Below, in pieces: positions 23,577 through 32,540 of a DNA stretch of 64,000 bases. Below the pieces are notes generated by a model. It made no database searches. It was not told the origin of the DNA and was given only the letters and a program-made list of their open reading frames with translations. The stretch lies in contig VFKA01000072.1 in NCBI GenBank assembly GCA_009885795.1, forward strand, positions 1-64,000, in the 5' to 3' direction. Each line of letters opens with the position of its first letter. Within the stretch, counting starts at the first letter, position 1. Source of the stretch: Rhodospirillales bacterium (GTDB lineage: Bacteria > Pseudomonadota > Alphaproteobacteria > Dongiales > Dongiaceae). The translations under genes were made by a program, and so were the position numbers.

Positions 23577-24754
23577 GCAATCGCCCGGCACTGCCGATCT
23601 ATCTCGACTATCAGGCGACCACGCCCACCGATCCGCGCGTCGTGGCGGCGATGCTGCCTTACTTCACCACGATCTTCGGCAACCCGCATTCCGAGCATCA
23701 CGCTCACGGCCGGGAGGCGCGCGAAGCCGTGGAAAAAGCGCGGCGGCAGCTCGCGGGTCTCATCGGCGCCGACGAGAAGGAGATCGTCTTCACCTCGGGC
23801 GCCACCGAATCGAACAACATGGCTATCGCCGGTGTCGCGCGCTTTGGGCGGGAGGGCCGCAATCATGTCGTCACCTGCGCCACCGAGCACAAATGCGTGC
23901 TGGAGACGGTCAAGGCCTTGGCGGAGGAGGGGTTCGAAACGACGATCGCTCCGGTCGATCGCCACGGCCTCGTCGATCTCGGCCGCCTGGCCGATGCGGT
24001 ATCCGATCGCACTGCCATCGTCAGTATCATGGCGGCGAACAACGAGATCGGCGTGGTGCAGCCGCTGGCCGAGATCGCGGCAATCGTGCATGCCAAGGGC
24101 GCCTATCTTCACACCGACGCGGCCCAGGCGGTCGGCAAGATCGCGCTCGATGTCGATTCCATGGGTATCGATCTCTTGAGCGTATCGGGTCATAAATTCT
24201 ACGGCCCCAAGGGCGTGGGCGCGCTCTACGTTCGGCGCCATCCGCGCGTGCGGCTCGTGCCGCTGTTGCACGGTGGGGGCCAGGAGCGCGGCCTGCGGTC
24301 GGGCACGCTGGCGACGCCTTTGTGCGTCGGCCTCGGCGAGGCGGCCGCGATCGCGGGGCGCGAGATGCAGGCCGAAGGCGAGCTTCTGGCTTCGCTGGGG
24401 CTACGGTTGCAGTCCGGACTTCGGCGGCTTGTGCCGGATTTCTGGCTGAACGGCGACCCGGCGCGGCGCGTTCCAGGCAACCTGAATCTCGGATTTCCCG
24501 GCATTGACGCGGACCGGCTGATGGCCGAGGCGCCGGAAATGTCGCTTGCGTCGGGGGCGGCCTGCGCGTCGTCGTCGCTGGAGCCTTCCTATGTCCTCAG
24601 GGCCTTGGGCCTGGACGAGGCCGCGGCGCGCGCGAGCTTGCGGATCGGGATCGGCCGTTTCACCACCGAGGCCGAGGTGGATTTCGCGGTCGAGTGTCTC
24701 GCGGCGGCCGTCTTGCGGCAGCGCTCGGTTGCGCCCGCCCGCGCCCGAGGCTAA
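23573..24754 (+). CDS. Cysteine desulfurase (IscS type), second copy
   Basis: The 393-residue protein is closer to canonical Isc[36 protein letters not shown], the Lys in [14 protein letters not shown], and the active Cys in [21 protein letters not shown]. It probably supplies sulfur for Fe-S clusters and, with mnmA downstream, for tRNA thiolation. It begins at the ATGA overlap with copy one and ends about 38 bases before the ferredoxin start. Which paralogue serves which acceptor cannot be told. Confidence 0.94.
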   Translation: MSNRPALPIYLDYQATTPTDPRVVAAMLPYFTTIFGNPHSEHHAHGREAREAVEKARRQLAGLIGADEKEIVFTSGATESNNMAIAGVARFGREGRNHVVTCATEHKCVLETVKALAEEGFETTIAPVDRHGLVDLGRLADAVSDRTAIVSIMAANNEIGVVQPLAEIAAIVHAKGAYLHTDAAQAVGKIALDVDSMGIDLLSVSGHKFYGPKGVGALYVRRHPRVRLVPLLHGGGQERGLRSGTLATPLCVGLGEAAAIAGREMQAEGELLASLGLRLQSGLRRLVPDFWLNGDPARRVPGNLNLGFPGIDADRLMAEAPEMSLASGAACASSSLEPSYVLRALGLDEAAARASLRIGIGRFTTEAEVDFAVECLAAAVLRQRSVAPARARG

Positions 24755-24792
24755 ACGAAGGGCTGTTTGGCGGGGCGGAAGGGAACGGCTCG

Positions 24793-25125
24793 ATGCCGAA
24801 GATGACGTTTATCAAGACGGATGGAACTCGGGTCGACGTCGACGCGCCGCTCGGTCTGTCGGTGCTCGAAATCGCGCACCGCAACAACATCGACATCGAG
24901 GGCGCCTGCGAAGGTTCGCTGGCCTGCTCGACCTGCCATGTCGTCATCGACCCGGAATGGTACGAGATCCTCAAGGAGGCGAGCGAGGACGAGGAGGACA
25001 TGCTGGATCTCGCCTTCGGCTTGACGCCAACCTCGCGCCTGGGATGCCAGATCATCATGACCGAGGAATTGGACGGCCTCACGGTTTCGCTTCCAGCCGG
25101 CACGCGAAACATGATGGCGGGTTGA
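24793..25125 (+). CDS. fdx: 2Fe-2S ferredoxin, adrenodoxin/Isc type
   Basis: The 110-residue ferredoxin starts [16 protein letters not shown]. Cluster ligands are Cys in [10 protein letters not shown] (C-x5-C-x2-C) and a fourth Cys in RLGCQI near residue 82, the vertebrate/Isc-type spacing. It likely donates electrons during Fe-S cluster assembly or to a dedicated oxygenase. It ends the cysE-desulfurase operon. No iscU, hscA, hscB or sufBCD is present in the window. Confidence 0.95.
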   Translation: MPKMTFIKTDGTRVDVDAPLGLSVLEIAHRNNIDIEGACEGSLACSTCHVVIDPEWYEILKEASEDEEDMLDLAFGLTPTSRLGCQIIMTEELDGLTVSLPAGTRNMMAG

Positions 25126-25186
25126 CCGTTGGCCGGCGCGACTCCGCGCCTAGTACCCAGTATCGCAAATGCACGCTACGCAAAAC

Positions 25187-25290
25187 GCCCTTCGAGACGC
25201 TCGCTTCGCTCGCTCCTCAGGGCGAGGATTTCTTTTTCTAAACAACGACCTCATCCTGAGGAGGCCCGTAGGGCCGTCTCGAAGGATGAT
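25187..25290. repeat. Pair of CTTCGAGACG palindromic repeats
   Basis: CCTTCGAGACGCTCGCTTCG with CTCCTCAGGGCGAGG is followed at 25247-25290 by CTCATCCTGAGGAGGCCC and GGGCCGTCTCGAAGGATG, the inverted relative of the element at 8766. They fill the gap between ferredoxin and the hydrolase gene. Confidence 0.8.
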
Positions 25291-25371
25291 GTCATGCAGC
25301 GAGTCACCCAATCCTGAAACCGGGTACTAGTTCTGCCCTGGTACAATCCGCCGCCGTCGGTTCTGCGTTGG

Positions 25372-26703
25372 GTGCTGGGCTCGCCCATCGCCCAGGCGGT
25401 GCGCCACCCGGTCTTCGATCGCGCCATTCTGTGGGCCTTGGCGGCGGCATTCCTTCCGTTGTCGCGGGCTTGGGCCGCGGCAAGCGTCGCGGAAGGGTCG
25501 CTCGACCGATTCTTCGCCGAGCTGCCGCTGGAGCGGCCGCCGGCCGTCATCCCGCGCGGGCTGTCGCGGGCACTCTTGCGAACCTCGGCGCTGGCCGCCG
25601 CCTCGGCCGAAGCCGAACGGCGCTGGCGCGAGCTGTTTTTCGCGGTTCGGCCGCCTTCGCCGGCAAGCCTCGTCGCCGCCGAGATCGAGCGGCGGCGGGC
25701 GAGCCACGCCTTCATGCTCGCGCGTCTGTCGTTCATGGGATTGCGACTGCGAACAGCCTTGCCGGCGGTTCGAATGGCCGTTCCGTCGCCCCGCGAGCTG
25801 GACGACGAGTTCGGCCCGCTCATGGCCCGGCCCGATGACGCCTATGCGGTAACGCCCGATCCGGCGGCGGTGAAACGCTCGCACAAGATCGCCGGGCCGT
25901 TCGGCATCGAATATTGGCTTCGCTTTCCCTCGCCTTCCGGGGACACCGCCTGGGCCCATGTCTTCGAGCCCGAGGGCGTCCCGAACCCGCCGACCGTCAT
26001 CTATTGCCACGGCATCTGCATGGAAATGGAATCGGTCGAGGGGATGGAGATCGAGCCGGCCATTCTCAACCCTCTCGGCGTGCGCCTGGTGCGGCTCGAG
26101 GCGCCTTGGCACAACCGGCGCCGGTTGCCCGGCACCTATGGCGGCGAACCGTTCCTGGCGACGCTCCCGGCCGGGCCGCTGCGCTTCTTTCCGGCCGCGG
26201 TGCGCGAGATCGCCACGGCCGTCGCCTGGGCCCGCGCGGCGGGCAGCGGGCCGGTGACGGTTCTGGGCGTAAGCCTGGGGGCGCTGACCGCGCAGCTGGC
26301 GCTCTGCCATGCGCGGAATTGGCCGGCGGCCGCGCGCCCGGATCGCGGCCTGCTCATCACCACCACGGGCGATGTCGCCAGCCTCGGTTTCGATAGTTCG
26401 CTCACGATCCGGCTCGGGCTCGCGCGGGAACTGGCGCGAGCGGGATGGGCGCGCGGCGATGTCGAGCGCATGCGCCCGCTGCTCGATCCCGGGCCGCCGG
26501 CCATCGATCCTGGCCAAGTTTTCGTCGTGCTGGGCGACGGCGATACGGTGACGCCCTATGACGGCGGCCGGCGCCTGGTGGCGGCGTGGCGGATCCCCGA
26601 GCCGAATTGCATCGTGACGCACCGCGGCCATTTCACCGCGGCGCTGGGGGCGATGGGCGGCCGGCCGCGGTTCGACTGGTTGCGCCGGGTTCTGGTGCCC
26701 TGA
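25372..26703 (+). CDS. Alpha/beta hydrolase fold protein
   Basis: The 443-residue protein has an alanine/arginine-rich, mostly helical first 190 residues and then a hydrolase fold: [13 protein letters not shown] as first core strand, [10 protein letters not shown], and the nucleophile elbow GVSLGAL (Ser near residue 301), with GDGDTVTP and the final HRGHF as likely Asp and His. Substrate unknown. The GTG at 25372 is a provisional start: the frame stays open back to 25318 with protein-like sequence (LPWYNPPP) but no ATG, so the N-terminus is unsettled. Confidence 0.8.
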   Translation: MLGSPIAQAVRHPVFDRAILWALAAAFLPLSRAWAAASVAEGSLDRFFAELPLERPPAVIPRGLSRALLRTSALAAASAEAERRWRELFFAVRPPSPASLVAAEIERRRASHAFMLARLSFMGLRLRTALPAVRMAVPSPRELDDEFGPLMARPDDAYAVTPDPAAVKRSHKIAGPFGIEYWLRFPSPSGDTAWAHVFEPEGVPNPPTVIYCHGICMEMESVEGMEIEPAILNPLGVRLVRLEAPWHNRRRLPGTYGGEPFLATLPAGPLRFFPAAVREIATAVAWARAAGSGPVTVLGVSLGALTAQLALCHARNWPAAARPDRGLLITTTGDVASLGFDSSLTIRLGLARELARAGWARGDVERMRPLLDPGPPAIDPGQVFVVLGDGDTVTPYDGGRRLVAAWRIPEPNCIVTHRGHFTAALGAMGGRPRFDWLRRVLVP

Positions 26704-26746
26704 GTGCGCTGGCGCGGTGCGGCACTCCGCGCCTATAGTGCGCGCC

Positions 26747-27892
26747 ATGACTGATTTACCCGCATTGTCCCTCGGTCTCGGCAAGCCGCCGGCGGAGACC
26801 CGCGTGGTCGTCGCCATGTCGGGCGGCGTCGACTCTTCGGTCGCGGCCGGGCTGCTGCGCCATGCCGGCTATGACGTCGTCGGAATCACGCTGCAGCTCT
26901 ACGACCACGGCGCCGCCATCGGCCGCAAGGGTGCCTGCTGCGCCGGAGCCGACATTCACGACGCCCGCCGGGTCGCCGAGCGTTTGGGCATCCCCCATTA
27001 CGTGCTCGACTACGAGGAGCGGTTCCGCAAGGCGGTCATGGAGGACTTCGCGCAAGAGTACGCTTCCGGCCGGACGCCCATTCCATGCGTGCGCTGCAAC
27101 GAACGGGTGAAGTTCCGCGACCTGATGGCGACCGCGCGCGAGATCGGCGGCGACGCGCTCGCCACCGGCCATTACGTCCGCCGCGTCGAGGGGCCGAATG
27201 GCCCGGAATTGCACCGCGCCGCCGACGCCGATCGCGACCAGAGCTATTTTCTCTTTGCGACCACGCGCGACCAGCTCGATTACCTGCGCTTTCCGCTGGG
27301 GCATCTCGACAAGGCCGAGACCCGAAGGATCGCGGCATCATTGGATTTGCCGGTGGCCGACAAGCCCGACAGCCAGGACATCTGCTTCGTGCCGACAGGC
27401 GGCTATGCGGCGGTGGTGGAGCGCCTTGCCCCCGGCGCGGCGGAGCCCGGCGACATCGTGCACCGCGATGGACGCATACTCGGCCGGCACCGCGGCATCA
27501 TCAACTTCACCGTGGGCCAGCGCCGCGGCCTGGAACTGGTCGATCCGGCGGCGCCCGGCGAACCGCTCTATGTCGTGCGGCTCGATGCGCCCGCGCGCCG
27601 GGTCGTGGTCGGACCGCGGGGCGCGCTCGCGGTCGCCAGCATGACGTTGAGCGACGTAAACTGGCTGGATGAGACGCCGGCAAGGGCAAGCGCGCGGCCG
27701 GTTTCGGTTAAGCTGCGCTCGGCCATGGCGCCGGCGCCGGCCACGGTCAGGCTCGATGCCGGGTCGGGGACGGTGCAGCTGCACCGCCCGGCGCTGGGCG
27801 TGGCGCCGGGGCAGGCCTGCGTGTTCTATGACGAAGACCGGGTGCTGGGCGGCGGCTGGATCGCCGCGACGCTAGCCGCGGCGGCGGCCTGA
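26747..27892 (+). CDS. mnmA: tRNA-specific 2-thiouridylase MnmA
   Basis: The 381-residue enzyme thiolates U34 of tRNA-Lys, -Glu and -Gln, taking sulfur from the IscS relay. The PP-loop is [13 protein letters not shown] (residues 24-36), the catalytic Cys is in PCVRCN and the second in DSQDICFV, and the C-terminal beta-barrel ends [17 protein letters not shown] 26747 gives the family N-terminus. It lies in the same direction as the desulfurases that supply its sulfur. Confidence 0.96.
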   Translation: MTDLPALSLGLGKPPAETRVVVAMSGGVDSSVAAGLLRHAGYDVVGITLQLYDHGAAIGRKGACCAGADIHDARRVAERLGIPHYVLDYEERFRKAVMEDFAQEYASGRTPIPCVRCNERVKFRDLMATAREIGGDALATGHYVRRVEGPNGPELHRAADADRDQSYFLFATTRDQLDYLRFPLGHLDKAETRRIAASLDLPVADKPDSQDICFVPTGGYAAVVERLAPGAAEPGDIVHRDGRILGRHRGIINFTVGQRRGLELVDPAAPGEPLYVVRLDAPARRVVVGPRGALAVASMTLSDVNWLDETPARASARPVSVKLRSAMAPAPATVRLDAGSGTVQLHRPALGVAPGQACVFYDEDRVLGGGWIAATLAAAAA

Positions 27893-27904
27893 AAGGGAGG
27901 ATCG

Positions 27905-28207
27905 ATGGCGACGCTCCAGGGGTTGACCGAGGCGATCGCCAAGCGCGCGGCCCAGAACCCGCGCCTTGGCTACAAGGTGAAGTTCCAGTTGGATGATGGG
28001 GTCATCGTCTGGGACGGAACCGCGACGCCGGCGGTCGTCGGCAACGAAGATGGTCCGGTCGACACGACGATGAAGATCGCGTCCGCCAATCTGGAGAAGA
28101 TGCTGGCCGGGTCGCTCGATCCGACGCTCGCCTACATGACCGGCAAGCTCAAGGTCGAAGGCAACCTGGGCGTCGCCATGAAGCTCTCCGGCTTGTTGGG
28201 CGATTGA
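27905..28207 (+). CDS. SCP2 sterol-carrier-like domain protein
   Basis: The 100-residue protein is a single SCP2 domain: a beta sheet with LGYKVKFQLDDGVIVWDG, the MKIASANLEKMLAGSLDPTLAYMTGKLKVEG core and an amphipathic last helix. SCP2 domains bind lipids or acyl-CoA; in small bacterial members the ligand is unknown. It follows mnmA by 12 bases with AGGGAGGA as ribosome site, so co-transcription is likely. Confidence 0.92.
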   Translation: MATLQGLTEAIAKRAAQNPRLGYKVKFQLDDGVIVWDGTATPAVVGNEDGPVDTTMKIASANLEKMLAGSLDPTLAYMTGKLKVEGNLGVAMKLSGLLGD

Positions 28208-28256
28208 CAGGCCGGGGCTCGACACCACATATAACGCCCAGCCTCACGCGCCCCTT

Positions 28257-28333
28257 GGCGGAGTAGCTCAGCTGGTTAGAGCAGCGGAATCATAATCCGC
28301 GTGTCGGGGGTTCGACTCCCTCCTCCGCTACCA
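28257..28333 (+). tRNA. tRNA-Met (CAT), elongator type
   Basis: The 77-base cloverleaf has acceptor GGCGGAG pairing with CTCCGCT (one G-U), D-loop AGCTCAGCTGGTTAGAGC, anticodon stem GCGGA/TCCGC with loop ATCATAA (anticodon CAT), T-arm GGGGGTTCGACTCCC and encoded ACCA. It lacks the initiator's C1-A72 mismatch and GGG/CCC anticodon stem. A CAT anticodon could also mean tRNA-Ile2 with lysidine, but the body matches alphaproteobacterial elongator Met. Confidence 0.95.
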
Positions 28334-28354
28334 AGTCATTGTAGGAGCTAAATT

Positions 28355-28591
28355 GTGACATCGGAGTACCGCTTCACCGTAGTCCTGGAACCCGAAGACG
28401 ATACTGGTTTTACCGTGCGTGTGCCGGCGCTACCGGAGGTCGTTACTTGCGGGGACACCGAGGAAGAGGCGTTGAGAATGGTCGAGGAGGCGATCCGGCT
28501 GGCGATCGAGCACCGCCGCGCCAACGATGAACCGGTTCCCGTGGCGGCAGGCGTTCAGCTTCGTGACGTGAGGGTCGTGCTGCCTGCATGA
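28355..28591 (+). CDS. HicB-type antitoxin
   Basis: The 78-residue protein is a HicB antitoxin of the partial RNase H-fold type: YRFTVVLEPEDDTGFTVRVPALPEV is the family's N-terminal strand pair, then GDTEEEALRMVEEAIRL. It starts at GTG with AGGAG eight bases upstream, and its stop overlaps the hicA start as ATGA. No helix-turn-helix tail is present; this short form may repress its promoter weakly or not at all. Antitoxin-first order is common for this subtype. Confidence 0.9.
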   Translation: MTSEYRFTVVLEPEDDTGFTVRVPALPEVVTCGDTEEEALRMVEEAIRLAIEHRRANDEPVPVAAGVQLRDVRVVLPA

Positions 28592-28818
28592 CCCGCCTAC
28601 CCGGGCTTACTGCCCAGCAGGTCGCTCGCGCGCTTCACCGAGCTGGTTTCATACTGAAGCGCACGTCCGGCAGCCACCAGCTATTCGAGCACCCAGCTGA
28701 CCGACGGCGGCGTACGACGGTGCCCTATCATCGTGGCGAATCCCTTCCTCGCGGCACACTTCGCGCCATCATCCAGCAGGCCGGATTCACGGTCGAAGAA
28801 TTCCTCGGACTGCTGTAA
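28588..28818 (+). CDS. HicA-type mRNA interferase toxin
   Basis: The 76-residue toxin has the double-stranded RNA-binding-like HicA fold with LHRAGFILKRTSGSHQLFEH, where the His of GSH is the catalytic residue, and the C-terminal TLRAIIQQAGFTVEEFL. Its activity is ribosome-independent mRNA cleavage in the family. It is coupled to hicB and ends two bases before an IS3-type transposase fragment begins. Confidence 0.91.
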   Translation: MTRLPGLTAQQVARALHRAGFILKRTSGSHQLFEHPADRRRRTTVPYHRGESLPRGTLRAIIQQAGFTVEEFLGLL

Positions 28819-28820
28819 AG

Positions 28821-29120
28821 CTGCATCACTCCGATCGCGGCAGCCAATACACCAGCGAACAGTTCCAACGGCCGATGGCCGATCACGGCGTCACTTGCAG
28901 CATGAGCCGGGCAGGCAATGTGTGGGACAACGCGGCGATGGAGAGCTTCTTCTCTTCCCTGAAAACAGAAAGAACGGCGCGCAAGACGTACCGGACGCGG
29001 GACTAGGCCAAGGCCGACGTGTTCGATTACATCGAGCGCTTCTACAACCCCAAGCGCCGGCATTCGACGCTTGGATACGTGAGCCCGATGGAGTTCGAAA
29101 AGCAGGTCCGATTAGCTTAA
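28821..29120 (+). pseudogene. IS3-type transposase C-terminal remnant
   Basis: Translation in this frame gives HHSDRGSQYTS, then a run with NVWDNAAMESFFSSLKTE and, after an in-frame TAG at 29004-29006, VFDYIERFYNPKRRHSTLGY ending RLA. This is the last third of the rve/DDE integrase core of an IS3-family OrfB; the catalytic Glu is the E of AMESFF. The first two thirds are missing, the fragment begins at the hicA stop, and the nonsense codon confirms decay. Confidence 0.88.
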
Positions 29121-29127
29121 GGCCGGA

Positions 29128-32100
29128 TCAGGTCGCGGCGCGGAGATATTTATCGAGGATATGGATCATCCGGCGGACGGCGATGGGCTTGGTGACGTAT
29201 TCATCGAAGCCCTCCTTCCGGTATCGCTCGACGTCCGCGACGATGGCGTTGGCGCTGACCGCGATGCCGCGCGTGGCGTCGTCGTCCTTCAAGTGCCGCA
29301 ACGCCGTGACGCCGTCTATGCCGGGAAGCTGAATGTCCATGAGGATGAGATCGGGCCGCATCGAGCGGGCAAGTTCGATCCCGAGCTCGGCGGTATGGAC
29401 CGTGGTCAGCCTGGCGTGATTCAGCCGATCGACGATGCCCTCCATGAGCCGGATGTCGGCGGGGTTGTCCTCGACATAGAGGATATGGCGCGAATCGGCT
29501 TCCGCCTCGGGTTGGGACGGAGCGCCGACCGGCGTGGCCACGCCCGTGTTATCCATCGTGTCAACTTGCGGGCCGATACCCGCCTTCGGGAAGTCGACCC
29601 AGAACATGCTTCCCGCCTCGGCGGTGGAGGCGAAGCCGATGCGTCCAGCCATCGCTTCGGTCAGGCGTTTGGTGATGGCCAGACCGATGCCGGTGCCTTC
29701 GATGCCGAGACGATCGGCGCCCAGGCGGCTGAATGGCTTGAACATCTCCGACTGCCGCTCCTCCGGAATCCCTAGCCCGGTATCGGTGATGCTGACGCGC
29801 AGATAGCCGCCGGTCTCCGGTCCGTAGGCGACCGTCACCGAGCCGTTCGGCTTGTTGTACTTGATGGCGTTGCTGAGCAGATTGAGCAAGATCTGCCGCG
29901 CGCGCACCGCGTCGACGCGGATCGCGCAATCTTGCGAGCGCCTGGCTTCGATACGGATGGCGATGCCCCGGTCTTCGGCGATACCTCGAACCAGCCGAAC
30001 CGCGCTCTCCACCAGTTGCGGGACCGGCACTTCTTCCAGCGTAAGCCCGATCTGTCCCGCGTCGATCTTGGCGAGATCGAGAATGTCGTTGATGAGCGTG
30101 AGAAGGTGCTGGCCGCCCAACCCGATATGCTTGACATAGTCGGCCTGCCCCGGCGCCAGCGGATGGCGCCGATCCATTTCGAGGAGTTGGGCAAAGCCGA
30201 GAATGGCATTGAGCGGCGTTCGCAATTCGTGGCTCATGTTGGACAGGAACTCGGACTTGGCTCGGTTCGCCATCTCGGCGTCTTCCTTGGCGCGCTGAAG
30301 TTTCCGCTCGGTCCGTTTCCGCTCGCTGACGTCGCGCACGATGGCCACGAACCGCGATTGGCCGTCGGCGAACGTCGCCAGTTGCAGCACGATCTCCACC
30401 GGTATGTCGCGGCCGTCCTTGTGTCTGTGGACCGTCTCGAATCGAATCGCGGCCTCCTGTCCCTCCAGGAGCGGCCGGATCATGGCGCGATAGCGCGGTT
30501 CGTCGAACTCCGGTTTTATGTCGATCGGGGTCATGGTCAGCAGCTCGGCCTCGCTATAGCCCACCTGCTCGCAAGCCCCGCGATTCACGTAGACAAAGCC
30601 CAGGGTCCGCGCATCGGACATGAACACGCTGTCCAAGGTCTGGTCGAGCGTCTGTTTGAACTGCTTCAAGGCGATCTCGGCCATCATGCGCTCGGTGACG
30701 TCCTGGGCCGTGCCGACGGAGCGCAGTGGCCGTCCGTCCGGCGCGAAATCGCTCCGGCAGTGTTCGGCCAAGAACTTGATCCGACCATCAGGCATCCTCA
30801 GCCGATGCGTGATCTGATAGGCCGTCTTGCTGGCGAGGGAATCGGCATAGGCCTTGTTCACCGCGTCGTGGTCCTCGGGGTGGACGAGGTCGAGAAACGC
30901 CTCGTAAGAGGCTCCGAACCTGTCCTTGTCGATCTCGAACAGGCGGTAGATCTCGTCCGACCAGGTCAGGGTGCCGCCGACCAGATCGAGCTCCCATGAT
31001 CCCACCTGGGCGATGCGCTGGGCCTCGCGCAACCGGGCCTCGCTGGCGCGCAGCTCTTCTTGCGCCCGCTTTTGGTCCGTGATGTCGACCATGGTGCCGA
31101 AGAAGCGCGGCAGCCCGTCTCCGTCGGGGACGCTTATCTCGGCGACCGAGTGCACGGTCACCTGCGTCCCGTTGGGCCGCACGATCCTGTATTCGATGTC
31201 GAAACCCCGGTTCTCCCGCGCGGCATTTTCCACCTCGGCCATCACCCAGCCCAAGTCGTTCGGATGAAATCTCGGGACGAATACCGAGAAGGGCAGGCTG
31301 GAGTTCGGGTCGAAGCCCCAAATCTCGTTCAACGCCGCCGAACAGGTGAAGTTTCCGCCGTCCGCGTCGTATGCGTAGTGGCCGATGCGCGCCAGGGATT
31401 CCGCGCGCCGCAGCCCTGCCTCGCTTTCGCGAATAATTTCCTCCGCCCGTTTGCGCTCGGTGACGTCGAGCCCGACCGACAGCGTCGAAACGATTCCGCC
31501 GGCACCGTCGCGGATGGCCGCGTCGGACCATATGATCTCTCGCTCTTCACCGCCGCGCGTCACGATCGGATTGACATCGTCGCGTGTCGCCCCGCCTTGG
31601 GCGACATTCGCGAGCAGAGCCTGGATGCGCGCGCGCGCGCGCTCAGGCACAAAGTTGGAGACCCAGTCCTTGCCGCGGATTTCGTCCAGACGGTAACCCG
31701 TCAGATCTTCGAAGTACGGGTTGACGCGTTGGATTTCGCCCTGCGGCGACAAGAGCAGCACGACGACCGGCGCGGTCTCGACCAGGGTATCGGCGAACGC
31801 GCGCGCGCTGGAGAGCGCCCGCGCCGTACGTTTGCTCTCCGAAATGTCCTCGACGATGCCCATGAAATAGCGGGGCTCGCCCGCGTCGTTCCGGGCGAGC
31901 GATACGTTCATGCGGGCCCAGACGTGGCCTCCATCCTTGCGCAGGTATCTTTTTTCCAGGGTATAGGCGTGACGCTTGCCATCAAGCAGTTCCCGCGCCA
32001 GTTCCCGGCCGGCCGCCCGGTCGTCGGGATGGGTGATGTCCTCGAACGTTCGGCCTATCAATTCGCTCCGGTCATAACCCAACAGTCGACAGAAGATATG

Positions 32101-32239
32101 GATTGACGTCGACGATACGGTCGTCGAGATCGGCATAGCCGATACCTACCGCGCCTTGCGCGAACATAGCCTGGAACAGCCAGGGCTCCGCTGTCTCGGC
32201 GGCGCCCGCCTTCCGCCGTTGATGCCTCGTGTCGGTCAT
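29128..32239 (-). pseudogene. Multi-PAS hybrid sensor histidine kinase, frameshifted in first PAS
   Basis: From ATG 32239 (GGGGAAGG upstream) the frame reads into a first PAS domain, GYADLDDRIVDVNPY, then runs off frame at about 32095 and hits a stop. The matching continuation FCRLLGYDRSELIGRTFED is one base away in the frame that stays open to 29128. Removing one C near 32095 restores one protein of about 1036 residues. Further domains: four more PAS/PAC units (about 31820-30310), HisKA with MSHELRTPLNAILGF, HATPase with NAIKYN, DTGLGIPEE and GTGIGLAIT, and a receiver domain with LILMDIQLPG as phospho-acceptor. No transmembrane segment is seen, so sensing is cytoplasmic. If the shift is a sequence error the gene is intact; an ATG at 32136 would otherwise give a truncated product. 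Confidence 0.85.
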
Positions 32240-32302
32240 GACCTTCCCCGCCGTTCGTTTCTTGCCGTCGGCCCGGCGCGCCATTCGGCGCCGCGAGGCC
32301 AC

Positions 32303-32540
32303 GGCGGACCTTAGCGGCGCATCGTTAAAATCCCATTATCGTTGATGTACTTAATCTTAAGAATCTGTATTTCATTAGAAATAGCAAAGGGTTGACGGAC
32401 GAAGAAATCGCCGCGAACCGACGGGTCGGGCGTTGGTTGGCGTTGGCGATCACTGGGCCCGCCGACTTCATGCGCGAAAGGCTTGTTGCCTCGCCGCTCG
32501 CGCCGAAGACCATCGGCATTGGCGTTGCGTCATCAACCGA
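32303..32540. other. AT-richer gap between the histidine kinase and IS1380 element
   Basis: The 240 bases hold no convincing gene. A short stretch (32341-32390) is AT-rich for this genome and contains the inverted repeat ATTTCATTAGAAAT (32369-32382). It may include the kinase promoter, but no clear -35/-10 pair can be named. Confidence 0.4.

Noticed and set aside
24793-25125. A longer ferredoxin starting at 24694
   Set aside because: Extra 33 residues overlap the desulfurase 3' end and have no ferredoxin homology; ATG 24793 fits the family.
28257-28333. Initiator tRNA or tRNA-Ile2 reading of the CAT tRNA
   Set aside because: No C1-A72 mismatch or GGG/CCC anticodon stem; body follows elongator Met, though lysidine modification cannot be excluded from sequence alone.
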